Source of the DNA: an uncultured Comamonadaceae bacterium | GTDB taxonomy: Bacteria; Pseudomonadota; Gammaproteobacteria; Burkholderiales; Burkholderiaceae | DNA: 7,808 bases | Assembly: GCA_946482595.1 (NCBI GenBank) | Contig: CAMLSD010000154.1 | Location: 1-7,808, forward strand | Reading direction: 5' to 3' | Part shown: in pieces, positions 1 to 6,072 of the stretch | How the letters are laid out: every line of letters begins with the position of its first letter | Numbering within the stretch: position 1 is the first letter of the stretch | Program-made: the position numbers and the translations under genes | Notes under the pieces: generated by a model | What the model saw: only the letters and a program-made list of their open reading frames with translations | Database searches by the model: none | What the model was told of the DNA's origin: nothing

Positions 1-27
1 ATCGGCGATCAGTATCTTCCCGTGCAT
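1..27 (-). CDS. Response regulator, N-terminal fragment (first 9 codons)
   Basis: Only the start is visible: an ATG at 27-25 opens the peptide MHGKILIAD, which then leaves the window. The pattern (basic residue, three hydrophobic residues, then an acidic residue) is how a CheY-like receiver domain begins: first beta strand, then the acidic pocket that binds magnesium beside the phosphorylated aspartate. A clear ribosome binding site, GGAG at 38-35, lies 7 nt upstream and supports this start. The gene follows a sensor histidine kinase on the same strand and overlaps its 3' end by at least 26 nt in another frame, so it is most likely the cognate partner of that kinase. The output domain (LuxR-type, AAA+/Fis-type, or receiver only) cannot be seen, so no gene name is given. 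The call rests on nine residues plus context. Confidence 0.6.
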
Positions 28-2797
28 CGGTTGTCTCCAGGCTGGCCGGGCTGTGCGCGCCCTGGTCCGGTGTGATTGTCCACGGCAGGTGGAAGTGGAA
101 GCACGCACCCTGGCCGGGCGGGCTGTCCAGCCACATGCGCCCGCCAAAGTGCTCGACGATCTGGCGGCTGATCGGCAGGCCCAGACCGGTGCCCATGCGG
201 CGCATGCTTTCGTCGCCGGCCTGGCGGAACTTGTCGAACACCGTGCTCTGCAGGTCGGCCGGCACGCCGGGGCCGTTGTCCTGCACCGACACCGTCACGC
301 CGTCACGGTCGGTCGTCAGGTGCACGTCGACCCGCCCGCTGCCGGCCGGCACGAACTTGGCCGCATTGCCCAGCAGGTTGATCATCACCTGCGTCAGGCG
401 GTCGCTGTCGGTGTGCAGCATCGGGGGCTCGGCCGGCAGGTGCAGATGCACCTGGGCACCGCGTTCCTCGAACAGCTTGTGCGTGCCTTGCACCGCCTGT
501 TCGAGCAACTGGTTCAGGTTGACCTCGGTGTGGTGCCATTCGCCCTGGCCGGATTCGATCTTGGCCAGGTCCAGCACCTGGTTGACCAGCCGGCTGAGCC
601 GTTCGGTCTCGCCCACCACGATGCCCAGGAACTGCTGGCGCTGCTGGCTGTCCATCTGCGGATCATCCTGCATCAGCTCGGCCAGCGCCCTGATCGATGT
701 CAGCGGCGTGCGCAGTTCGTGCGAGACCGACGACATGAAGTCGTCGCGCAGCCGGTCCAGGCTCTTGAGCTGCTCGTTGGCCTCACGCAGCTCCGCGGTG
801 GCCTGCTCCAGGGAGCGCGACTTTTCCTCCAGTTCGTGCGAGTACTGCCGCAGCTGCGAGGTTTCCTCGACCATGCGCATCACATCATCGCGCTCCAGCA
901 GTTCTTCCTCGACGACGGAGGCGACCATCACCCGCGCCGAGGCGCTGCCGATGACCCCCGCCAGCTCGGTCTCGACGAACTGCACCAGCCGCGCATCCGG
1001 CGGGATCTGCTCGATGCCGGCCACACCGATCTGGCGCGCGTAGCGCTCGAATCGCGCCGTGGCCTGGCTGCGCCCCAGAAAACGGCCGGCCAGTTCGAGC
1101 AGCTCACCCACCTGAGCGCGCCCGCGCCAGAAGGCCGGGCCCACGGCCTGGGTCCGTTCGAAGACGTCGACGAACAGCATCGCCTGGCTGGTCTCGCGTG
1201 CCGAGGGTGCGCGCCACAGCGACACCACGGCATACGCGGCCACGTTGGCCGTCAGGCTCCAGAACAGCGTATGGGTGATGCTGTCCCAGCCCGACAGGCC
1301 CAGCAGCGCACCCGGGCGCAGCAGGCCGATGCCCATCGGGCCGGTGTCCATCCATTCGGCGGGCAGCCAGCCCGACTTGCTGAACGAGGGCAGCAGCAGG
1401 GTGTAGACCCACAGTGAAAACCCGGCGACCAGCCCGGCCATGGCGCCGCGCCGGGTGCCACCCTTCCAGTACATGCCGCCCAGCATGGCGGGCGCAAACT
1501 GCGCGACCGCGGCAAAGCTGATCAACCCGATGCTGACCAGCGCATAGGCCTCGCCGGCGAGGTGGAAGTACAGGTAGCCCAGCAGCAGGATGCCGACGAT
1601 CGCGGCGCGCCGCGTGGCCAGCAGCACGCCGGTGAGTTCACCACCGTCGCGCAGGCGAAAGCGCTTCAACCGCAGCAGCCAGGGCATGATCAGGTCGTGG
1701 GACACCATCGTCGACACGGCGATCGCCTCGACGATCACCATGCCGGTGGCGGCCGACATGCCGCCGATGAAGGCCACCAGCGCCAGCGCCTGGTGGCCCT
1801 GCGACAGCGGCAGCGAGATCAGGAAGCCCTCCGGGTTGGCCGGCGTGCCGGCAAAGTGCAGCAGGCCGCCCAGCGCGATCGGCAGCACGAACAGGTTGAT
1901 CAGCAGCATGTAGGCCGGAAAGGCCCAGGCGGCCCGCCGCAGGTGGCTCTCGTCGACGTTTTCCACCACCATCACCTGGAACTGCCGCGGCAGGAACACC
2001 ACCGACAGCATCGACAGCAGCGTGAGCCCGAACCAGGCACCGTAGTCGAACCCGGTCGGCGAGGCATTCGAGGGGCGCAGCAGCCGGGCCAGCTCCGGGT
2101 CGGCCAGGGCGCGGTCGAAGATGTCCGCCGGCCCGTTGAACAAACCCCAGGTCACGAACACACCGACGGCCAGGAAGGCCACCAGCTTGACCACCGACTC
2201 GAAGGCGATGGCCGCCACCATGCCCTCGTGGCGCACCGTGGTGTCCAGCCGGCGCGCGCCGAAGATCACGGTGAAGCCGGCCAGTGCCAGCGCCACGTAC
2301 AGCGCGGTGTCGCGCCACCACGGCAGGCCGGCCACGGCCTGTGCCTCGGGCGGCTGGGTCAGCAGCGTGTAGCCCACCGAGATCGCCTTGAGCTGCAGGG
2401 CGATGTAGGGGACGATGCCCACCACCGTGATCAGCGTCACCAGGCTGGCCAGGGCCGGGCTCTTGCCGTAGCGGCTGCCGATGAAATCGGCGATCGAGGT
2501 GATGCGGTGGGTGCGGGCGATGCGGATCATCTTGCGCACCACCAGCCACGCCAGGATCATGCCCAGGGTGGGCCCGAGGTAGATCGGCAGGAACCACACG
2601 CCCGAGCCGGCCGCACGGCCCACGCTGCCGAAGTAGGTCCAGGCAGTGCAGTACACCGCCAGCGACAGCGTGTAGACCCAGGCGTTGCCGATCAGCGAGC
2701 GCCCTTGCGCCGCCCGGCGGTCGGCATGGAAGGCCACGCCGAACAGCAGCACCAGGTAGGCCAGCGCCACCAGGATGACCAGCGGGGCGGGGATCAT
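2..2797 (-). CDS. SSS-family transporter fused to a sensor histidine kinase (CbrA/CrbS-type), 3' end cut by window edge
   Basis: A membrane sensor kinase; 932 residues are visible and no stop is reached. Residues 1 to about 525 form a hydrophobic SSS (sodium/solute symporter, PutP-like) module of roughly 13 membrane segments, including the conserved stretch around 350-376 (SAATGMVIVEAIAVSTM then SHDL). Residues about 530-632 look like the STAC linker seen in such kinases (AGVIGSASARVMVASVV at 613-629). A charged coiled-coil-like helix at about 633-690 leads to HisKA, with phospho-accepting His693 in SHELRTPL and the phosphatase-type pair Glu694/Thr697. The ATPase domain has the N box at Asn811, G1 as DNGPG at 840-844, an F box near Phe854-Phe857 and G2 as GTGLGL at 869-874, so all catalytic motifs are intact. 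No PAS domain is evident. The ATG overlaps the preceding gene's stop (ATGA), suggesting translational coupling, and a response regulator follows. In related proteins (CbrA, CrbS/MxtR) the transporter half binds or carries a nutrient and the kinase controls carbon, amino acid or acetate use. The ligand here is unknown. Regulation of the divergent nar genes is conceivable but unproven. Confidence 0.9.
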   Translation of the reverse strand, partial: MIPAPLVILVALAYLVLLFGVAFHADRRAAQGRSLIGNAWVYTLSLAVYCTAWTYFGSVGRAAGSGVWFLPIYLGPTLGMILAWLVVRKMIRIARTHRITSIADFIGSRYGKSPALASLVTLITVVGIVPYIALQLKAISVGYTLLTQPPEAQAVAGLPWWRDTALYVALALAGFTVIFGARRLDTTVRHEGMVAAIAFESVVKLVAFLAVGVFVTWGLFNGPADIFDRALADPELARLLRPSNASPTGFDYGAWFGLTLLSMLSVVFLPRQFQVMVVENVDESHLRRAAWAFPAYMLLINLFVLPIALGGLLHFAGTPANPEGFLISLPLSQGHQALALVAFIGGMSAATGMVIVEAIAVSTMVSHDLIMPWLLRLKRFRLRDGGELTGVLLATRRAAIVGILLLGYLYFHLAGEAYALVSIGLISFAAVAQFAPAMLGGMYWKGGTRRGAMAGLVAGFSLWVYTLLLPSFSKSGWLPAEWMDTGPMGIGLLRPGALLGLSGWDSITHTLFWSLTANVAAYAVVSLWRAPSARETSQAMLFVDVFERTQAVGPAFWRGRAQVGELLELAGRFLGRSQATARFERYARQIGVAGIEQIPPDARLVQFVETELAGVIGSASARVMVASVVEEELLERDDVMRMVEETSQLRQYSHELEEKSRSLEQATAELREANEQLKSLDRLRDDFMSSVSHELRTPLTSIRALAELMQDDPQMDSQQRQQFLGIVVGETERLSRLVNQVLDLAKIESGQGEWHHTEVNLNQLLEQAVQGTHKLFEERGAQVHLHLPAEPPMLHTDSDRLTQVMINLLGNAAKFVPAGSGRVDVHLTTDRDGVTVSVQDNGPGVPADLQSTVFDKFRQAGDESMRRMGTGLGLPISRQIVEHFGGRMWLDSPPGQGACFHFHLPWTITPDQGAHSPASLETTDAREDTDRR

Positions 2798-2994
2798 CCG
2801 TCGTCCCGTCCTTCCAGCAGCCAGGCCACGCAGGCGATCAGCACCCCCCACAGCAGGAACAGCATCGCCGGGAACAGCGGCAGGCCCAGCACGCGGGCGT
2901 CCTGGTCCCACAGCGCCAGCAGCGGCGCATTCAGCAGCATGCTGCCGACGGCAAACAGGGCCACCAGGCGTTGCGGGGTCAGGCTCTTGAACAT
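2794..2994 (-). CDS. Small two-helix membrane protein upstream of the transporter-kinase (CbrX / DUF3311-like)
   Basis: A 66-residue protein with two probable membrane helices, about 9-27 and 42-60, joined by a short loop containing LWDQDARVLGLPLFP (28-42). It ends in a charged tail, EGRDDG. The central pattern, in which a polar segment is followed by a G-L-P-L-F turn and a second hydrophobic helix, resembles the DUF3311 type of small membrane protein. A comparable short gene, called cbrX in Pseudomonas, precedes and overlaps the CbrA kinase gene. The assignment to either family is from memory of their appearance, not a search. Its TGA overlaps the kinase ATG in an ATGA junction, so it probably acts with the transporter-kinase, either as an accessory subunit or as a translational lead-in. 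An in-frame TGA at 3015-3013 rules out a longer ATG start. No good Shine-Dalgarno precedes the ATG at 2994, so initiation may be weak. Confidence 0.75.
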   Translation of the reverse strand: MFKSLTPQRLVALFAVGSMLLNAPLLALWDQDARVLGLPLFPAMLFLLWGVLIACVAWLLEGRDDG

Positions 2995-3077
2995 CGTGAG
3001 CAGGCAGTGGGTTCAGGCCATTGTGGGCCCATCTGGCCGGTGGCGAGAAGGCCCGCGGGCTGCGGGCGACCATCGTC

Positions 3078-3116
3078 CGAAAGAACTATGCCGTGGCCGG
3101 CGCCATCGTTCTTTCG
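3078..3116. repeat. 39-bp interrupted near-palindrome, candidate operator
   Basis: The outer arms CGAAAGAAC (3078-3086) and GTTCTTTCG (3108-3116) are perfect inverted complements over 9 bp. Inside them ATG (3088-3090) pairs with CAT (3104-3106), and CG (3092-3093) pairs with CG (3101-3102), giving 14 of 16 paired positions in each arm around a short GC-rich centre. The centre at 3097 is 103 bp from the minus-strand start codon and 106 bp from the narK1 start codon, so it sits midway in the divergent gap. This fits a binding site for a dimeric or tetrameric regulator serving both directions. A run of T typical of a terminator is absent. The protein that would bind it cannot be named from sequence. 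Confidence 0.5.
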
Positions 3117-3188
3117 CCGGGGGGCGGCTGCCTGCCGGAAGGATGTTCGCCGCGAGCCGTGCTTCCTAGAGTTCGTGTCATGGAGAAG

Positions 3189-3194
3189 AAGGAG
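3189..3194 (+). promoter_or_regulatory. Ribosome binding site of narK1
   Basis: AAGGAG lies 8 nt before the ATG at 3203. It is the strongest Shine-Dalgarno in the window and fixes the narK1 start. An upstream out-of-frame ATG at 3180 and the in-frame region before it lack such a site. Confidence 0.8.
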
Positions 3195-3202
3195 AAACTT
3201 CC

Positions 3203-4501
3203 ATGAGCGCGAGCCCCTCGGGCGGGGCGGCCAGCCCACCCGCCCAGCCGTCCAAGGCCCTGCCGGTGCTGATCGTCAGCACCCTGGCCTTCACCGTGTG
3301 TTTCATGGTGTGGATGATGTTCGGCGTGATCGGCATCCCGATCCGCAAGGCACTGAACCTCAATGCCACCGAGTTCGGCCTGCTGACGGCCATGCCGGTG
3401 CTCACCGGCTCGCTGATCCGTGTGCCGCTGGGCATCTGGACCGACCGTTTCGGCGGTCGCATCGTGTTTTTCATCCTGATGATCAGCTGCGTGCTGCCCA
3501 TCTGGCTGATGTCGTATGCCACGCAGTACTGGCACTTCCTGGTGATCGGCATGTTCGTCGGCCTGGCCGGCGGCTCGTTTTCGGTCGGCACGCCCTATGT
3601 GGCGCGCTGGTTCCCGAAGCAGCGCCAGGGTTTTGCGATGGGGGTGTTCGGCGCCGGCAACTCGGGCGCGGCCGTCAACAAGTTCGTCGCCCCGGCGCTG
3701 GTGGTGGCCTTCGGCTGGACCATGGTGCCGCAGGTCTATGCCGCGGTGCTGCTGGGCACGGCCCTCCTGTTCTGGGTGTTCAGCGCTCATGACCCGCGCC
3801 ACGTGGTGTCCAGCAACGTGACCTTCGTGCAGCAGCTCAAGGCGCTGAAGGACCCGCGTGTGCTCAAGTACTGCCAGTACTACAGCATCGTGTTCGGCGG
3901 TTATGTGGCGCTGAGCCTGTGGATGGTGCAGTACTACGTCGGCGAGTACGGCCTGGACCTGCGCGTGGCGGCGCTGCTGGCGGCCTGCTTCTCGCTGCCC
4001 GGCGGCGTGCTGCGGGCCATCGGCGGCTGGCTGTCCGACAAGTACGGCGCCCACAGCGTCACCTGGTGGGTGATGTGGGTGAGCTGGATCTGCCTGTTCC
4101 TGCTGAGCTATCCGCAGACCGAATTCACGGTGGCCACGATCGACGGCCAGCGCACCTTCACGATCGGCCTGAACGTCTATGCCTTCACTGCGCTGATGTT
4201 CGTGCTGGGCATCGCCTGGGCCTTCGGCAAGGCCAGCGTCTTCAAGTACATCAGCGATGACTACCCCGGCAACATCGGTGCCATCTCGGGCATCGTCGGC
4301 CTGGCCGGCGGCATGGGCGGCTTCATCCTGCCGATCATGTTCGGCGCCCTGCTGGACCTCACCGGCATCCGCTCCAGTGCCTTCATGCTGATGTATGGCG
4401 TGGTCTGGGTGTCGCTCATCTGGATGTACTTCACCGAGGTGCGCCGCACCGACGTCATGGGGCCGCACGACACGGCCGCCCCGCTCACCGCGCGGGCCTG
4501 A
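3203..4501 (+). CDS. narK1: Nitrate/nitrite transporter, NarK1 type (MFS)
   Basis: A 432-residue inner-membrane carrier of the nitrate/nitrite porter branch of the major facilitator superfamily, with about 12 membrane helices. Both nitrate signature regions are present: GAGNSGAAVNKF (150-161) and GLAGGMGGFILP (366-377). The two arginines that bind the anion in E. coli NarK (Arg89 and Arg305) have counterparts at Arg73 (GSLIRVPLG) and Arg271 (GVLRAIGGWLSD). A typical MFS loop follows helix 2 (GIWTDRFGGR, 77-86). NarK1-type proteins are generally thought to be proton-driven nitrate importers that start respiration before nitrite has built up; type assignment here is by overall sequence style. 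It is the first gene of the nar operon, has a strong ribosome binding site and lies 22 nt before narK2. Residues 1-18 are a low-complexity Ala/Ser/Pro/Gly cytoplasmic tail. Transport mode was not tested by any sequence evidence. Confidence 0.93.
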   Translation: MSASPSGGAASPPAQPSKALPVLIVSTLAFTVCFMVWMMFGVIGIPIRKALNLNATEFGLLTAMPVLTGSLIRVPLGIWTDRFGGRIVFFILMISCVLPIWLMSYATQYWHFLVIGMFVGLAGGSFSVGTPYVARWFPKQRQGFAMGVFGAGNSGAAVNKFVAPALVVAFGWTMVPQVYAAVLLGTALLFWVFSAHDPRHVVSSNVTFVQQLKALKDPRVLKYCQYYSIVFGGYVALSLWMVQYYVGEYGLDLRVAALLAACFSLPGGVLRAIGGWLSDKYGAHSVTWWVMWVSWICLFLLSYPQTEFTVATIDGQRTFTIGLNVYAFTALMFVLGIAWAFGKASVFKYISDDYPGNIGAISGIVGLAGGMGGFILPIMFGALLDLTGIRSSAFMLMYGVVWVSLIWMYFTEVRRTDVMGPHDTAAPLTARA

Positions 4502-4513
4502 GCCCCGCGCAAT

Positions 4514-4517
4514 GGAG
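4514..4517 (+). promoter_or_regulatory. Ribosome binding site that decides the narK2 start
   Basis: GGAG at 4514-4517 lies 6 nt before the ATG at 4524. An in-frame ATG at 4512 overlaps this site and has no Shine-Dalgarno of its own, so 4524 is preferred. Confidence 0.7.
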
Positions 4518-4523
4518 ACCATC

Positions 4524-5975
4524 ATGAATCCCACCATTGCAGGCGGCCCGGCCACGTCCCGGCGGGGCGGGCTGCTGACCGTCTGGACCCCGGAAGACAA
4601 GGCCTTCTGGGAGCGCGAGGGCGAGGCCATCGCCAAGCTCAATCTCTGGATCTCGGTGCCGGCGCTGTTCCTGGCCTTCGCGATCTGGCAACTGTGGAGC
4701 GTGGTGGCGGTGAACCTGCCGCTGCTGGGCTTCAAGTACTCGACCAACCAGCTGTTCTGGCTGGCCGCTGCACCCGCGCTGTCGGGCGCCACGCTGCGCA
4801 TCTTCTACTCGTTCATGGTGCCGCTGGTGGGCGGACGGCGCTGGACGGCGATCTCCACCGCCTCGCTGCTGATTCCGGCGATCGGCATCGGTTATGCGGT
4901 GCAGGACAACACCACCAGCTACCCGACCATGCTGACCCTGGCGCTGCTGTGCGGCCTGGGCGGCGGCAACTTCAGCTCCAGCATGGCCAACATCAGCTTC
5001 TTCTTCCCGAAGGAGCGCAAGGGCTCGGCGCTGGGCGTGAATGCCGGGCTGGGCAACCTGGGCGTGTCGGTGGTGCAGTTCCTGACGCCGCTGGTCGTCA
5101 CCGTGGGTGTGCTCGGCGTGCTGGGCGGCGACCCGCAGACCTTCGTCAACAAGGCCGGCCAGACCACGCAGGCCTGGACGCAGAACGCCGCGTTCATCTG
5201 GGTGCCCTGGATCGCACTGGCCTCGCTGGCGGCCTGGTTCTTCATGAACGACATCGCCGATGCCAAGGCCTCGTTTGCCGCACAGGCGGCCATCTTCCGG
5301 CGCAAGCACAACTGGCTGATGTGTGTGCTGTACCTGGGCACCTTCGGTTCGTTCATCGGGTTTGCGGCCGGCTTTCCGCTGCTGATCAAGAGCCAGTTCC
5401 CCGAGGTCAACCCGCTGGCCTATGCCTGGCTGGGGCCGCTGGTGGGGGCGCTGATCCGGCCGGTGGGCGGCTGGCTGTCGGACAAGCTGGGCGGTGCCAC
5501 CGTCACGCTGTGGAACTTCGTCGTGATGGCGCTGGCCGTGGTCGGGGTGCTGTACTTCCTGCCCAAGGGCAGTGGGGGCTGGATCCTGCCCTTCGGCCCG
5601 CAGGCCGGCAGCTTCACCGGCTTTTTCCTGATGTTCCTGGTGCTGTTCCTGACCACCGGCATCGGCAACGGCTCGACCTTCCGGATGATCCCGGTGATCT
5701 TCCTGAACCAGAAGCTCAACGAGCTGCGCAGCGACGACGAGGCGGCCCGCAACCAGGCCATCAAGGAAGGCAACACCGAGGGTGCCGCGGCACTGGGTTT
5801 CTCGGGAGCCCTGGGTGCCTACGGCGGCTTTTTCATCCCCAAGAGCTACGGCAGCTCGATCGCTGCGACCGGCGGGCCTGAGCTTGCGCTGTGGATCTTC
5901 ACGGTCTTCTATGGCCTGTGCATCGTCCTGACCTGGTGGTACTACGCGCGGCGCAATGCCGAGATGCCGTGCTGA
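4524..5975 (+). CDS. narK2: Nitrate/nitrite antiporter, NarK2 type (MFS)
   Basis: A 483-residue inner-membrane carrier of the nitrate/nitrite porter family with about 12 helices, closer in length and style to E. coli NarK/NarU than narK1 is. Anion-binding arginines are Arg92 (GATLRIFYSF) and Arg312 (ALIRPVGGWLSD). The signature regions are NAGLGNLG (173-180) and GALGAYGGFFIP (428-439). The loop after the first signature (about 200-224) and the charged segment 398-420 before the second are longer than in NarK1, as is usual for NarK2. Members of this type exchange external nitrate for internal nitrite, which avoids nitrite toxicity and sustains NarG activity. The frame remains open upstream to 4395, but that would overlap narK1, and the GGAG at 4514 supports the 4524 start. 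It follows narK1 by 22 nt and precedes narG by 93 nt. In some bacteria narK1 and narK2 are fused; here they are separate. Confidence 0.93.
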   Translation: MNPTIAGGPATSRRGGLLTVWTPEDKAFWEREGEAIAKLNLWISVPALFLAFAIWQLWSVVAVNLPLLGFKYSTNQLFWLAAAPALSGATLRIFYSFMVPLVGGRRWTAISTASLLIPAIGIGYAVQDNTTSYPTMLTLALLCGLGGGNFSSSMANISFFFPKERKGSALGVNAGLGNLGVSVVQFLTPLVVTVGVLGVLGGDPQTFVNKAGQTTQAWTQNAAFIWVPWIALASLAAWFFMNDIADAKASFAAQAAIFRRKHNWLMCVLYLGTFGSFIGFAAGFPLLIKSQFPEVNPLAYAWLGPLVGALIRPVGGWLSDKLGGATVTLWNFVVMALAVVGVLYFLPKGSGGWILPFGPQAGSFTGFFLMFLVLFLTTGIGNGSTFRMIPVIFLNQKLNELRSDDEAARNQAIKEGNTEGAAALGFSGALGAYGGFFIPKSYGSSIAATGGPELALWIFTVFYGLCIVLTWWYYARRNAEMPC

Positions 5976-5976
5976 C

Positions 5977-6072
5977 ATGACCCCGCCCCGACCGCCGTCG
6001 GCTGCCCGCGCGGCAGCCGCTGAGGGGCGCGAGCCCCTGATGACCCCGATGACGCCCGGAGAATTCGAATGA
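5977..6072 (+). CDS. Possible 31-codon reading frame between narK2 and narG
   Basis: An ATG 1 nt after the narK2 stop opens a frame of 31 codons whose TGA (6070-6072) overlaps the narG ATG in an ATGA junction. The peptide is rich in Pro, Ala and Arg, begins MTPPRPPS and ends LMTPMTPGEFE. It has no recognisable domain and only a poor Shine-Dalgarno. If translated it could couple narK2 translation to narG, but an open frame of this length is common by chance in GC-rich DNA, and the two hairpins in the same stretch explain part of its composition. Most likely not a real gene. Confidence 0.15.
   Translation: MTPPRPPSAARAAAAEGREPLMTPMTPGEFE
5999..6019 (+). other. Stem-loop 1 in the narK2-narG gap
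   Basis: The arms CGGCTGCC (5999-6006) and GGCAGCCG (6012-6019) form a perfect 8-bp GC-rich stem with a 5-nt loop. No U-run follows, so it is not a standard rho-independent terminator. It may stabilise or mark a processing point between the narK and narG parts of the transcript; this role is inferred. Confidence 0.55.
6023..6038 (+). other. Stem-loop 2 with a GNRA-type tetraloop
   Basis: AGGGGC (6023-6028) pairs with GCCCCT (6033-6038) around a GCGA loop, which fits the very stable GNRA class of RNA tetraloops. It lies 4 nt after stem-loop 1 and 31 nt before the narG ATG, leaving the narG ribosome binding site free. No U-run follows. Confidence 0.5.
6058..6061 (+). promoter_or_regulatory. 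Ribosome binding site of narG
   Basis: GGAG lies 7 nt before the ATG at 6069 and supports that start, which also matches the N-terminus of E. coli NarG residue for residue. Confidence 0.75.

Larger units (their letters stand above)
2995..3202. promoter_or_regulatory. Divergent promoter region between the sensor operon and the nar operon
   Basis: This 208-bp gap between two divergent start codons must hold the promoters of both units unless they lie further inside the genes. By eye it contains a large near-palindrome (3078-3116), short perfect palindromes GCCCGCGGGC (3051-3060) and TGGGCCCA (3024-3031), and a purine-rich leader before narK1. No match to an FNR/ANR box (TTGAT-N4-ATCAA) and no NarL heptamer (TACYNMT) was seen; the trinucleotides TAC and GTA do not occur in the gap. 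A weak sigma-70-like pair, TTCGCC at 3146 and TAGAGT at 3167 with a 15-bp spacer, lies before narK1 but is not convincing. Its role as a regulatory region is inferred from position. Confidence 0.7.
5977..6048 (+). repeat. 9-bp direct repeats bracketing a 54-bp hairpin segment
   Basis: ATGACCCCG occurs at 5977-5985 and again at 6040-6048. The 54 bp between them (5986-6039) contain two stem-loops. Short direct repeats around a hairpin-bearing segment are what a small inserted element with a target duplication would leave, but a 9-mer of simple GC-rich sequence can also recur by chance. Only one example is visible in the window. Confidence 0.4.

Noticed and set aside
3024..3060. Short perfect palindromes TGGGCCCA (3024-3031) and GCCCGCGGGC (3051-3060) as operators
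   Set aside because: Eight- and ten-base GC-only or GC-rich palindromes are frequent in this composition and match no regulator consensus I recognise.
53..3169. Long plus-strand open frames at 53-1417 and 1562-3169 opposite the kinase gene
   Set aside because: They lie antisense to a kinase with intact catalytic motifs, and their products are His/Gln/Arg-rich low-complexity sequence without recognisable domains.
3146..3172. Sigma-70 promoter for narK1 (TTCGCC / TAGAGT)
   Set aside because: The spacer is only 15 bp and both boxes match the consensus poorly. It is mentioned under the regulatory region but not called as a feature.
4395..4523. Earlier narK2 starts at 4395 or 4512
   Set aside because: The 4395 start would overlap narK1 by more than 100 nt and adds a non-family extension. 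The 4512 ATG has no Shine-Dalgarno, while GGAG at 4514 serves the ATG at 4524.
3086..4801. A 571-codon minus-strand frame opposite narK1
   Set aside because: It is antisense to a well-conserved transporter, has biased composition and spans the divergent promoter gap.
3207..6038. Shared 12-mer GCGCGAGCCCCT at 3207-3218 and 6027-6038
   Set aside because: One copy lies inside the narK1 coding start and the other in a hairpin arm, with no further similarity around them. A GC-rich 12-mer repeated once is plausibly chance.
5999..6038. Rho-independent terminator after narK2
   Set aside because: The hairpins are strong but no T-run follows either one, and narG with its own ribosome binding site continues directly downstream.
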